This document shows, piece by piece, positions 21,988 through 34,052 of a stretch of 64,000 bases of DNA. Source of the DNA: Peribolospora baueri (lineage: Eukaryota > Basidiomycota > Peribolosporomycetes > Peribolosporales > Peribolosporaceae); assembly GCA_029717555.1 (NCBI GenBank), contig JAMDHS010000100.1, positions 1 through 64,000 on the forward strand, given 5' to 3'. Under the pieces are notes generated by a model that saw only the letters and a list, made by a program, of their open reading frames with translations, searched no databases and was not told the origin of the DNA. Positions within the stretch are counted from its first letter, which is position 1; each line of letters starts with the position of its first letter. The translations under genes were made by a program, and so were the position numbers.

Positions 21988-24360
21988 ATGAACGTTCTCG
22001 TATATGACGGTCCCGGCGTCTCGCCGTCTGCCTTGGCCCAGACTCTGCGCGCCCTGCGCTCCTTCCTCGCCTCCTCCCACGACGTACACACCGTCTCCTC
22101 CTCCGTCCTCGCCAACGACCCATGGCCAGCAAACACCTCCCTCCTCGTTATCCCCGGCGGCCGCGACATCCCTTACCAGTCTGCTCTGTCTGGCAAGGCC
22201 AACCGCCGCATTAGGAACTGGGTTGAGTGTGGCGGCAAGTACCTCGGCATATGTGCTGGGGCTTACTACGCCAGCCGCTCTCTCGTCTTCGAGGAAGGCA
22301 CCCCGCTCGAGGTTAAGGGCGAGCGAGAGCTGGCATTTTACCCAGGCGAATGTCGCGGCACCGTCTTTCCCGGCTTCGTATACGAGAGTGATGCGGGCGC
22401 GCGAGCGGTGTCGATCAAGCTCGAGAGGAGGGCGTGGATGGACGTCCATCCTGACGCTCCCGATCAACTGACCGTTTACTACAACGGCGGAGGAGCTTTT
22501 TTCGACGCTGACCGATATGATGGTCAGGGCGTAACCGTCCTGGCTCGGTACGCCGACCTGCAAAGCCACCCAGCGGCCGGCGTGCGGTGTGACGTTGGAA
22601 AGGGCGCAGCCGTTCTTTTCACCGTCCATCCCGAGTTCGGTCCTGGTGGCGTTGACTCTGCTCACCCTGCCACCGGGGGAATGAGCGATGACGACGCCAT
22701 ACTCGCGAAGGAGCGTCTGGCGAAGAGCGAACGGGAGCGGCTGTCCCTGTTGCGAGCGACTTTGAGGATGCTGGGTTTAAATGTTTCAGATCAGACACTC
22801 TTCCGCAACCCAAATCTAACGCCTCAATTCCTGGCCTCACGGCTGCCGAATAGGGCGGTCGACCTCGTCAACGGCATGGAGGACATTGCCGTGGCTCCCG
22901 GTCGTCGAGCGGCACACCATACCACCATACCACCCATATTAACCATCGCCGAAGCCAACGACACGTTCCTATTTTATCCCGCTCCCGCTGCGGAGGACGT
23001 GATCGAGGCGACGGAACGGGAGGACTACGAAGCAGAAGCAGACAAACGTGGGGCCGCAGAAGTAGATCTCCACAAGATCCCCAAGCGCGTGCTCGTGTTT
23101 GACGGCGAATGGCCGGGCAAAGCCTTAACACCATTCTTCGACATGGCCGAGTACTTTTCGAGTTTGGAGGGTGTGCGGAAGATGTTGGGCGGAGGATCGC
23201 GGAAGACGGAGGGATTGGGAGACACGGTGATGTATGCTGAGGTGGTGACTAGCACGCAGACGATGCTGGACAAGTGAGTCTTGACCCCCAACAAATGTCA
23301 CGTTCTCTTCTCTCTGATGTCGCTGGCCTCACGTCCATGTCTCCAGAAATTTCCGATTCCTCACCCACGTTCCCACAGGTCTTATCTCCGTGGCCACACG
23401 CCAGATGTCAGGTCGCGGACGATCCTCCAACCGATGGATCTCTCCGCCCGGCTGCCTACAGTTCTCTCTCGTCCTTCGCTTGCCTCAGTCGCTTGCCGCA
23501 AAAGTCGTCTTCGTGCAGTACCTTTTCGGTCTCGCCGTCGTGCAGGCTGTGGCAAACCTCGGTGAAGGTTACGATCGCTTGGGAGTACGTCTGAAATGGC
23601 CCAACGACATTTATGCCGAGGTTCCCGCCAGTCGACAAGGAGCTATTGAACGCGAGGGAAGGTGGTATTTGAAGATGGGAGGGATCTTGGTCAATAGCCA
23701 ATTTTCCAGTGGACAATTCGTTTTGATCGTTGGTGCGTAATCTGTGCGGTTAACCCGCCGACCCTTTGGCTAGGAGAATCCCGCTGAAATGGACCGCCGC
23801 TGGACTCTTTTGGTCTAGGTTGTGGCGTCAACACCACCAACTCTTTGCCTACTACTTCCTTGTCTGATTTGATCTCCCTCTACAACGAGTCTCTTCCCGC
23901 AAACGCTCCGGCCTCGGCTCGACTGGCACCCATCAGCCAGGAGCGCTTCCTCGGCACGATCATCGCGACATTCGAGAGGATGTGGGAACGCTTTTTGGCG
24001 GATGGGAGATGGGAAAGTTTTCAGGATACTTACGAGAATACATGGTTGCATTCGTGAGTAACCACGTGGTTGTATTGTGATAGTCAACGTTCGTCTGAAA
24101 GCTCACGTGCCGGTCCATCGACGTTCGCTCCCTCCATCAGCGGTCAAGAAGTCCATGTCGCCGAAACGGACAATACACCTGGCACGCGTGTTCGTATCAT
24201 AGGCATCACGCCTGACTATGGACTTCTCCGATCGGTCCCAGCTGAAGACGGGGCGTTGGCCGCCGCCTCGGAAAACCCGTTCGCGCAACGATTCATCGAT
24301 CTTCAGCCGGATGGGAACGGATTTGATATGCTTGCCAATCTAATTAGAAAGAAGACATGA
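21988..24360 (+). CDS. BPL1: Biotin-protein ligase (holocarboxylase synthetase)
   Basis: It attaches biotin to carboxylases through biotinyl-AMP. The N-terminal half (MNVLVYDGPGVSPSALAQTL, LLVIPGGRDIPY, GGKYLGICAGAYYA, then FFDADRYDGQGVTVLARYA) is the glutamine-amidotransferase-like domain typical of yeast Bpl1. It has Cys in GICAGAY but is thought to be regulatory. The catalytic part has ISVATRQMSGRGRSSNRW (the GRGR biotinyl-AMP loop), GVRLKWPNDIY (catalytic KWPND lysine), LKMGGILVNSQ and CGVNTTNS. A C-terminal cap contains IIGITPDYGLLR. Introns after TMLDK, LIVG and WLHS have GT-AG ends. The start is the first ATG of a long frame; TGA is at 24358-24360. Confidence 0.95.
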
Positions 24361-24510
24361 GGAATGATGACGGCCGTGTTCTAAAAGTGACGGTCATAAT
24401 CATCGACAACCATTTGGCGACGCACATCTATGTCTTGGCGTTAGAATGCACAGCCTTCTACCAATCTAGCGTATAGCATATCTATGAGAGAGTAACGACC
24501 GATCAGGTCT

Positions 24511-25806
24511 TTAAGGCCCCAGCTCGCCCATCCAGACCTTCTGCTTCAACAGATCCTTGGCCACCACGACGTCCTTTTTCGCCAACATCTCCTCCACATC
24601 CCAGTTGCTGCTCGAGTATCTGCCCCTGAGGAAGTCGGCTTGCGGCGAGAGTAGCCAGACGACGTAGCCGGCAGCCAGCTCGGGCGTGTCGATAAGAAAG
24701 CCATGCATTTCCTTGGGCGTCCTTGTGCCTAGCGCCGTCCTCACGCCACCAGGGTGGTAGGCGAAAGCACGCAAGCCCTGCTGGCCGTGTTCCACGTCGA
24801 GAAACTGTAGGTGACCGACGACGTTTGAACGTTATCGCAAAGTCAGCCTCTGACGTGTTTCGCCGTCCGTCACGCGGGCGGACACGAATATGCTCACCTC
24901 AACGAAGCGGTTGATATACGTTTTAGATGGCTGGTACGCTCCGAGACGGGGACTGACGATGAGCGCGCCGACGGAGGAGGTGCAGATAACGGTTACTTCC
25001 TTCATGGCTTTAGCCTCATCGTTTCCACAAGCAGCGATGTTGTGGCGCAGGAAGAGCATCGTAGGCGTCGTGGTGCCCTGGACGTGCGCCCTTCACGATC
25101 AGCACGCGGTGATGTCATCGTACACCAAGAGACGTCGGTTCGAGCGCTTATATTCACCTTGATATTCACGTCAAGGACCGTTTCGACTTCATCAATATCC
25201 TGCTTTGCCACTGTACGGGCCTCTTCCAAGTATCCCGCATTGTTAATCTGGATGTGAGGATGCAGCCAAAGTGAAGAGGTGAAGGGCACGTCAAGCGAAC
25301 GCCCAATTTGCCGTCATCTCGCTCGCCCTCTAACCGCGGACTCGAATCGCTTACCAGAATATCAATCTTGCCAATGCCCTCTGACGTGAGCTTGTCGAAC
25401 AGGGCCTCGACGCTAGCGCGGTTCGATACATCGGTGGAGTGTTTGATCACATTTATGCCGCCGTCCACCTTCTTCACTTCGACTTCAACCTCGTCAAGCT
25501 GAGACGTCGTTCGGGCCGTCAAGACGAGCGTGGACACACCCGCGTGGGCGAGGGCAGAGGCGATGGCCTGGGCGACGGGGAGGTCGAGGCGAGCGGGATG
25601 AACGAGATGGCCGCTGCCAAGTGATACCGGTCGGGCCTGCATTTTTAAAATGCTGCGCTTACCTTGCCGATTCCCCTACTGGCGCCGGTGACCACCGCTA
25701 TCTTTCCCTTTTGCAGAGAGCCTTTGAGCGTCGTCTTGGGGTCGATGGCGGGGTAGACGTCGTTGCGAAGGGACTTGGTAAACTCGAGAGGTCGTACGCT
25801 TGTCAT
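24511..25806 (-). CDS. Short-chain dehydrogenase/reductase
   Basis: A classical SDR with Rossmann fold; substrate unknown. It starts MTSVRPLEFTKSLRNDVYPA and has IAVVTGASRGIGK (NAD(P) loop TGxxxGIG), VLTARTTSQLDEVE, HSTDVSNRASVEALF, IDILV-INNAGYLEE (NNAG motif), a Ser in TSSVGALIVSP and the catalytic Y-x-x-x-K as YQPSK. The C-terminal region contains FAYHPGGVRTALGTR and ends VWMGELGP at TAA 24511-24513. A Thr-Ala-Arg after the second strand suggests NADP preference, which is inference. Short introns separate the Rossmann strands. It is convergent with BPL1 and divergent from the sacsin-like gene. Confidence 0.9.
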
Positions 25807-26066
25807 CTTGTGTCGATTCGGTCACAGAGCAGGTGTTGAGGGTAGAGCGGTAAACGACAGCGCAAGCAAGATGGGAGCGATCTAAACGAGGCTCGGTGAA
25901 AGTCCGATGGAAGTGGCTTTATTATATAGTAGGCAGCAGGTTCGATTTGTAATTTGGTTCGGAGGCAATTGACCTGCTTTCTTCTTTCTCGAGAAGGTCA
26001 AGCCATGTCGATCTGTTTTGGACACAGTGGAGGTGGAGGTGGAGGCCATTCAGGAACCGTGTTGTC

Positions 26067-26093
26067 TCACGTGATGCTTACGAGCTCACGTGA
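26067..26093. promoter_or_regulatory. Paired palindromic E-boxes (TCACGTGA x2)
   Basis: Two perfect TCACGTGA octamers at 26067-26074 and 26086-26093 lie 19 bp apart in the 530-bp divergent promoter between the SDR gene and the giant ATPase gene. CACGTG is the core bound by bHLH factors such as Cbf1; binding here is inference. Confidence 0.5.
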
Positions 26094-26336
26094 CCTACCG
26101 CAAGGTGGGCACGGGTCATCTGAATACTCGGAGATGCACTTCTGGCGTCTTACGACAACCGAGCACCGCTGCGAGGCACTCTGTTTAAGCACATAGTCGT
26201 CTCCAACCCACGCCACGGTCCTGTTCCACCCCTCGACGACGTTGCCAAAGTCTCCGAGCTTTGCACGTTTGCGTCTTAGGTGGAAAGGAACGACCTGTTC
26301 GTTCGATCCGGCGACAAAACTTGCGCTGTTCTAAGG

Positions 26337-29300
26337 ATGGATCTCGGGGACGAGGCAAGACGAGCGCTGCAGGAGACAGGTCAAGATGAGGCTGTCGAAG
26401 TGAACCAGAGGGCGCTCATTGACAAGGTGAGACAGGCGTTGCCAAAGCAAGGACGGCGCTGTATTCCTCTTTGCCCGCGGCTGCGATCTTCCACAGACAT
26501 GCGCCAGAAATCGCCCTGACGTCACGAATCGCTACTCCTGCCATTTTGTGATTCAGATCCTTGCCCGCTACGCTGCCGAGGTGAGCGCCAATGGGTGGCT
26601 ATCCTGAAGTAATACAACCTTTCTCATCTGCGTTGCCTACTAACCGTCCCTGCAGTTCAGTTCCATTCGCGAACTGCTGCAAAATGCCGATGACGCAGGC
26701 GCCACATGCTGCGAGTTGCGGTTCGAGACAGTCAAAACCTCGTCTCCGCCTTCTCCATCTGCCTCCCAGCCGTCACCGTCCAGTGAAAGCTCCCTCCCGA
26801 CTGTAAATACTCCAGACCTGGCAGCCCTTCTGGGCCGATGGGTTTTCAAGAACGATGGCAAGCCTTTCACACAACAGGACTGGACGCGGCTGCGCCGCAT
26901 TGCCGAAGGGAATCCGGATCCAGACCGCATCGGTAAGTACAAGGAGTGTTTCCGTCTCCAGTTTGGCAGTGAGAAGAAGAGGCGGCTGGCGATACACACA
27001 TACCGACACGTACTCTCTACGCAGGCGCATTCGGTGTCGGCTTCTACTCCCTTTTCTCAGTCTGCGATGAGCCTATTGTCAGCTCTGGCGGCGAACTCAT
27101 GGGTTTCTGTGAGTCTACTTTGTGAATATGGCCAAATGTCTGCGATCGTAGGGGTTCTGATTCGCCCCCCCGCCTGGCCATCATCCCCTTCCCACTTCGT
27201 CTCAGTTTGGAAAGGAGATGCCCTTTACACTCGGCGCGCAAAGACGTCTGCTAGTGACAATGAGTTGTCTCCGGAAGGAAAGACCTGGACCACGTTTTTC
27301 ATGCCGTTGAGGGAGCCAGCTCCTTTTCCCGAGTCACCTCTTGAGCTTGCCCGCTTCCTCGCTACCAGCCTCACATTTACATCGAACTTGCGGCGCGTTC
27401 GACTGTGTTTTGATGATGTGGAACTTGCCAGTCTGTGAGTGCCATTTCCTCCATGTAAGCACCTATACGTTCGTCGTGCTCACCGTTGTCGTTGCGGGAC
27501 GTGGTGTCCTGCCAGCACCAAAGCATTGGCACCGGCGTCGACCATCTCCATTCCCTCTTCAATCAAGACGACCTCCCCTCAAAAGGTCTTGTCGGTGACG
27601 TCGATGGCCTCGACGCCTATGCAGATAGACCTCTCTGTCTTGCCTCTGGTTCTTCCCAAGCCTGTCAAAGACGTCCAAATCAACTTCAAGTCCATCGCCG
27701 CCTTGACCAAGTCAGGTGGTACATTTGCCAGCATGCTGTCCAGCGCGTTTGGGAGAAAAATGGAAAAGCGGGACGAGAAGTTGGATAAGACGGATAAGAC
27801 ACCAGAGCCGCCGGAAGAGCCGGTAGATCTCCTCAAGGCGGTTAAAGCGACTGCTCATTTGCGAATCGTGAGCGCTAGCGTCAAAGTACGCGTGGACAAG
27901 ACGCTTTCCAGGGAGCTGGAACGGGCGACAAAGGTGGGCAGCGTCATCTTTCTCGTGTATTCGCTCGTCGACCTGTTTTCTTATTGCGTTTCACCATCGT
28001 GAACACAGAAACCGCCTCCGTCCAATACTGCTGTGCAACTTATTTTCACCACAAGGGACGAGTACGCAGCTAGTGGCTATGGGGACGAGGGACAAAAGCA
28101 GGGCACGAAGGATAGGGACCCCAAAGCTGTATTCGAGGGCTTGATTCCAAAGCTCGAGTCACAGGGCAGAGTGTTTATCGGGTTCAGGTGGGTATACGCG
28201 GTGCGGCTGTTGATCCCGGTTTTTTAATTGTTGATGGAAGGCGTCGAACATTGATGTCTGTCCTCTTCTTTTGTCTCCACCAGAACACACCAGACTACAA
28301 GTATCTCGGGACACCTGGCCGCGCGCTTTATCCCGACGGTCGAACGGGAGTCCTTGGACTTTATTGATCGTTTCGTTGCAGCCTGGAACAACGAACTTCT
28401 TTATATTGCTGGTGTTGTTGCGCGCACCGTGTATGAAGACGAGATGCAGACGGTGGCGCGGCTGTGGCAAGAGACGGTCACAGGTGACTCCTCTCAAAGC
28501 GAGGGACCCAAGGAATGGCTTCAACAGCGAGCCCTGCACACTCTCAGGTTCTTCACTTGCCGGGCGTCCACTCGTGAGTCACGTTTCTCAAGAAAGCTCT
28601 TCGCAATGACTCTGACTGATTCGCATCCTTTGAGTTCTTAGCTTCCCCTCGAGTCAGCCAGGCGATCGAGTCGACGTTCTTCAGCAGCAGCCGCCATTCT
28701 GTGCTCCCTTTGATGTCATCTGCTGGCATAAAGCCGTCAAGCGAGGTTCGCTTTCCAAATGAGCAGCTTTCAGCTTTCCTCAAAGAGCTGCCCATCATCC
28801 CGCCAGCCCATGTGGAAGCGGCGCATGACATGATGGAACAACTGCGACAGCGCAATCTCGTATCGGATATTACTTTGACCGACGTGTTCTCCGAACTTTC
28901 AAAGAGACCACTCTCCTTAGATGAGACTGTGGCATTATTCCGATGGTGGATTGAACTGTCCGGTCAAGTCGGCTTCGAATCCAGCTGGCGACAGAACTTA
29001 GTGGAGAATGCCATTGTCGCTCTTCCTGACGACCGCCTTCAACCTCTTTCGATGGTCACCCAATACCTCAACCCTAAACATATACCGACCGACGTCCCGT
29101 TACCGTCAACTTGTCTCTACTACGACGTCACAAAACATTTTGCGCCTCAAGATCTCACTAGGGTGTTTGGCTTCGTCGAATTGTCTCTCGTGGAGTGGAT
29201 GCAACACCTCCGCGAACTCTCCGTGCCCTCCTCTTCGACCACTTCGACAAGTTCAAGCTTGACGAACATTCAACTATCGCCCGCTTTTGCGGTGAAGGTT

Positions 29301-32300
29301 CTCCTTATTCTCGCCCGCGCTTGGCCATCGCTTCCCGCGCATCGCCAACAGAGTCTCAAGGAGATAATGCAGGGGCTTACCTGCGTCCCGACGAAGCAAG
29401 GCATGCACAAGCCGCAGGACGCGTACTTCAGCATGGTAGACCTCTTCCCCGACTTGCCAATCGTCTACTTTCCGACGGCACCTGTGAAAGGCAACTTGGA
29501 GAAATTGCTTGCCGCGCTGGGAGTGAGGAAACACGTAGAGCTGCAACTGGTCTTTAGCCGGCTGATTGGAGCGGGTGAATGGTCTCACATAGGTCAGTCT
29601 TCTATTCCTAAATTTGAGTCTAGCAAGACCAGTACTTGACCCCTTTCTCTCTGCATCTCCTGACGTTTAGACCTTTTGCAATACTTGGCCGAGGTCAAAC
29701 ACACCTTGAGCGCAAACGAAATGGATAGACTTCGAAAGACGGCCATATTTCCGTGCGTTTACATGATCTTGGCACCTTGCGTGCCACATCGGCCCATTTC
29801 CTGACCATCCCTGACTACCCGTATTGATCGAGAATCGTTCATTCTTTCTACAGTAAGGAAGGGGAGCCGAAAGGCTCGCCTGGTCCTTCTGGACGACCGA
29901 GGACCATTCGTTATCGTGCGTCCGAACTCTTCGAACCCACGGCTTCCCTGCGCAAGTTGGGCCTACCGCTGATAGATTGGACCGGTACAAAGCCTTGGAA
30001 GCCCACGTCCGAAGAAGGTATGCTACCGCGCATCAGGTCGTGCACTTTTGTGTTGATTATCGATTTAGTTGACTTACTGATGCACGCTTCGTTTCGTCCT
30101 CGACTTTTCCAGCGAACTTCTGTTTCAGCCTTGGACTTCTCCGCATACCCCCTTTGGACCAGATTCTTAATCTGGCTTCCCATCCTAGCAACAGTAGCCT
30201 TCGCACGACAGCTCTGGAATTTTTCTTCGAGCGCTACCATACTCATTATGAGAAGGAGTACTCGCCCAAGGCTGCAGCAAGCTTTGCATTCGTTCCAGCG
30301 CTCGTGGGAGATGATACGAAAGCTCAGCTCAAGCCACCGACCGACGTGTTCACTAATTCGGCCGCCCGGATCATGCGTTGGCCGATCGTCGACACTGGGA
30401 TCTCGAGCGTTGACATGGCCAAATTGAAATTGAGGCTGGATCCTCCAGCATCGCAACTCATCGAGCGCTTGGTCAATTCTCCCCCTAGGGAGCACGACCT
30501 GGCTAGGAAGGTATTCGAGTACTTGGCTGGAGTGCAATGTGAGTGAACCGTCCATGGCGTCTTCCGTCTGGTTCCTGACCGTAAAGTCATTCTGCGTCGC
30601 GCAACTTCGCTTTCAGCCTTCAATCTCAACGATTATCAACTACTACGCGATGCCTCGTTCATCCCCGTTACGAGCAAAGATAAAAAGGCGCAGGACGGCG
30701 TCGTCTTCGTCCCTCCTTCCGCCGCTTACTTTGCTTCGACCTCGTCGGGCACCCCACAATTTGCGGAGATCTTCAGCTACATTGACTTTGGGCCAATCGC
30801 CGGCTCCTTCCTGCAAAATTGCGGTGTGCGGAACGAGCCATCCATCGACGAAGTGGCACAAGCTCTTGTTCGGGAGCCGCGCCGTTTCTTCACGCTTGCT
30901 GGAGGGTCTGAGAAGTGGGTGTCGTACTATATGGTGTACATTCAGGACTGGTGTCTAATCCCTTTGTGGACGTTCTTAAATCACCAGATATTGCGGGATT
31001 CTGCGATCAATCGCGGCTAGTTGGACCGTCCTCAAAGCCCCGCTTCGCTCGGAGATGAAGCGTTCGGCCTTCCTCTTAGGTTCCCGACGCGTAGCATCCT
31101 CGGATGGCACTGCGAATGCAGAGGATGATGAAGATGATGACCAATCCCCGCTGGAATACTCTCTTCGGTGAGCGCATCTGGATCAAATACGCCACGGCGG
31201 CGTGTAGAACATTTGAGGTCGCTCAAGCTGCTTTTCTTCTCGCACTGATCGGCAGCTTGGCCTCCGAGATTGTCGTAGGGGACGACCCTAACTCCTCGCA
31301 GCTGTTTGCGTCGTCGCTCTTCTTTGCTCCCCATGAAGATATTCTGACAGAACTCTACGAGCGTCTTGGATCCCCTCGCTTGAGGTGAGTTTGTTTGCTG
31401 GGATAACTTAATGGGCACCTGCTTATATTCGCTTTCCTACATCAGCTCCTTGGTCAAAGAGCGGTATGATGTGTTGGGAGCACCGCGCGGAGGCGTGCCG
31501 CTCGCGGAAGAAGTCAAGGTCAGTACCGTAGGAAGCATGCTTGACTGACTTATGATACCAAGCTGATTAGCCATTCCTTGAAAATTGTCTAGGCTCGCGT
31601 CCTTGAAAGGACCCCTCTTTTCCTACTGGAGAAAAAGCGCGCTGGGAGGTCCGAAGTTCTGCGGGAGGTGGACTGGCTGAAGAGATCCCTACAAGTATTA
31701 GTCGTGGGCGGTCGTGGCTTACATCTTACACGGGAGCTTCGTTTCGGCAAGGTCCACGCGACAAATGCTCAGGTCGTCAGCGCGACAGCAAGCTTGAAAG
31801 AAGGGATTCTGCTCCTCTACATCTCGGAAATCATTGAGGTTGACTGGTTTGAGGTTAGTGCTTCCCAAATGCTGTCCTTGTGGCCTGCCCGACTTTTCTC
31901 TCGCTGATAAGTGGCTGACCCACCGCATTCCACAGGTAGCAATGTCGTTAAGCAAATTCCTCGTCGCTCGTCAACGATTACCCGAGATCTTGCTCTTTGA
32001 GAAGCTTCTCTCGACATCTGTTCGTACAGCTGGTTGTTGGACTGCGAGGCTGGTAGCAAAGTCCTCTCTGACTATCCTTCCTCTACTTATCTTGGATGAC
32101 AGCTCCGCAATCTTAAGCGAAGAGGCTTCCATGTCGATCGGATTCTCGCCCAAAGGCGAGCAGACCGCGATGCCGCAGAGCAGCGGATACGAGAGGAACG
32201 ACTCGCTGCCGAAATGGAAAAGGTCGAACCCAAAGGCCCTTCACAGAGCGAGCTGCACGACTACAAGCAACGACTGCTGTCCGCCTTCCCAGATGCGGAC

Positions 32301-33608
32301 CCGGCCTTTATCGATGCACAGCTCGCTGGAGAGAAGGAAGACCATGTGCGGCGTATTTCCGACCGTATGATCGGTGATCCCAGTTACCCGAAAAGACCGC
32401 AAATTGCACCAACAATCCCCGCTGATCGTGGAAATCCGTTCCCAATGACGGGCGGGACATCGTTCCTGCAGTCGTTCAAGCGTCGGTTTGGAGGATCACT
32501 CGCTCAGGCCCAGACGCAAAACGGCCGACGCTCCTCTATTTCAGAAAAGGAGCCGAACATTCCCGGTGCCTGGGAAAACGAGGGGCGGCCGACGCCTTCT
32601 CGCCACTCCCATAGTCAAGACGATTCCCAGCTCGAAACCACTTTCCCGCGACCGCCCCGCTTGCCAGATTCATCGGCCCATGTTACACCTCAATCGGACA
32701 TCCGGCGCAACGTCCTACGAGCCATCCATGCCTCCAAGCCGGAAAACACCAGCCTGGTTCAGAGCCAGGGCTTGGTTAAAGAGGTTTCCGAATCCAAGAG
32801 CAGCTATTGCGACGCTGGCGCCGCTACGGACTTACGACTGGCTGGCGAAGGTAAGCCGCGGTTGCGGTCACAGTTCGGCGTCTGTCCTCCACGCCTTTCT
32901 AAGTTCATCTGTCTCTTACCCTTTGTCCAGTTCGAGGCCTCAAGTTTTATGTCTCCAACGACGAGACTGACGATGCTCTCAGTCGTCATAGCGAAGCCCT
33001 CGGGGTGAGACACTACGAGCAGAGTCTGGATGCGAACGGGGCAGCCATGGTGTACTCAGCGTTCTCGTTATCTCCTCTCAGCGTCTAATCGACCATGTAT
33101 ACAAGCCTGTGGCTTCCATATTTGGTCTCGATCCTCGTTGCATCTCTGTCTTCCTCGATCGGGCTGGGCCTTTAATCGCTTTCAACAGGGCCGGTCACAT
33201 CTATTTGAACTTGCGATAGTGAGTGCTTCATGATGAGCCACTGCTCTGTCGCTGGCCGGAGCTCAATCGTTGGCTCTTCCTACCCTTCTCTCTCAGTTAT
33301 CTTGCCTGGCACGATGAAGAAGTGAAGACAGGGCAGCTTACGAACGCCTTGATAAGCGTGTGGAGCAGCGTGGCGCATGAGCTCGCTCACAACATCGTCG
33401 CCGAACACAATTCGGAGCACGAATGTGAGTCAAACACGTGGGGTTTCCACTCGAAGGGATGTGTCCCCGGCCTGCTCGCCTGCTGCTGTGCGCGATGAAG
33501 ACTCACATCCACTTGCTGTTGCCTTCGAATCTGCAGTCTATTACTCGTCTCTGTGCGAGTATACCTTCCTTCCTTTGTCGAAGCACCTTGCCTCCCTTTC
33601 GCAGTGAC
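26337..33608 (+). CDS. Giant GHKL-ATPase protein, sacsin-like/DUF3684-type, with C-terminal HExxH
   Basis: A roughly 2,000-residue protein from many exons. The N terminus reads GQDEAVEVNQRALIDK, then a 24-nt exon ILARYAAE, then FSSIRELLQNADDAGATCCEL. This is a GHKL (Hsp90/sacsin-type) ATP-binding N-box with conserved E and N. FGVGFYSLFSVCDEP and SSGGELMGF follow as the G-rich lid. The long middle has no domain I can name but keeps a continuous spliced frame. Near 32100-32400, a coiled charged region reads RRGFHVDRILAQRRADRDA. A disordered Ser/Pro stretch follows. The last domain includes SIFGLDPRCISVFLDR and SVWSSVAHELAHNIVAEHN, with an HExxH motif at 33376-33390, ending HLASLSQ. The start is the only ATG opening into the conserved helix. 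The order matches fungal DUF3684-type proteins; biochemical role unknown, chaperone-like activity is inferred. Confidence 0.82.
26557..26580 (+). other. 24-nt microexon in the giant ATPase gene
   Basis: It is flanked by GATTCAG and GTGAGCG and is in phase 0 on both sides. It encodes ILARYAAE, which links RALIDK to FSSIRELLQN as required by the conserved ATPase N-terminal helix. Confidence 0.85.
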
Positions 33609-34052
33609 ATGGACCCGTGGTTGGTCCGCGTAGACTGTTTCGTTTTGGATGGACCCATGTTTGCATATCCACTCATCCTCGAAATTTACTTGCCACGACG
33701 GTCAGGACTGTATGTCTAGAGCTCAGTTTGAAATCTTGACGTCATCGCTTGAAGCCTGCAGAATGTCCGCGCCACATCCGTATATAGCTGTTGCTGGGCC
33801 GGAAACTGCTGCACAGTCCGTCCAACCTGGATGTATCCTTCACTATCCCAATGGGCTACTATCACTCGAAGCTGAAACGTGAGACGTGTGCCCGCCGTCG
33901 TGCCTACCCACGACGTGTTCGTCGCGAGGCAGCGGACCGAACAAACGTCCTGGATTGCTGCGGCGCATGCTTAGTCATCAGACCTTCGCCTACGTCCACT
34001 CACTCGTCGCTCACCTCTCATATTCAACGCAACTTACGAGCTCGCTCAGACC
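33609..34052. other. Intergenic stretch, nothing supported
   Basis: Downstream of the giant ATPase and upstream of the G-patch gene, same strand. An ATG at 33763 opens about 38 codons (MSAPHPYIAVAGPETAAQ...) followed by a possible donor, but I could not connect it to either gene. Confidence 0.45.

Noticed and set aside
21823-22665. 280-codon minus-strand open frame opposite BPL1
   Set aside because: It mirrors the amidotransferase-like coding region of BPL1, which has clear family motifs on the plus strand.
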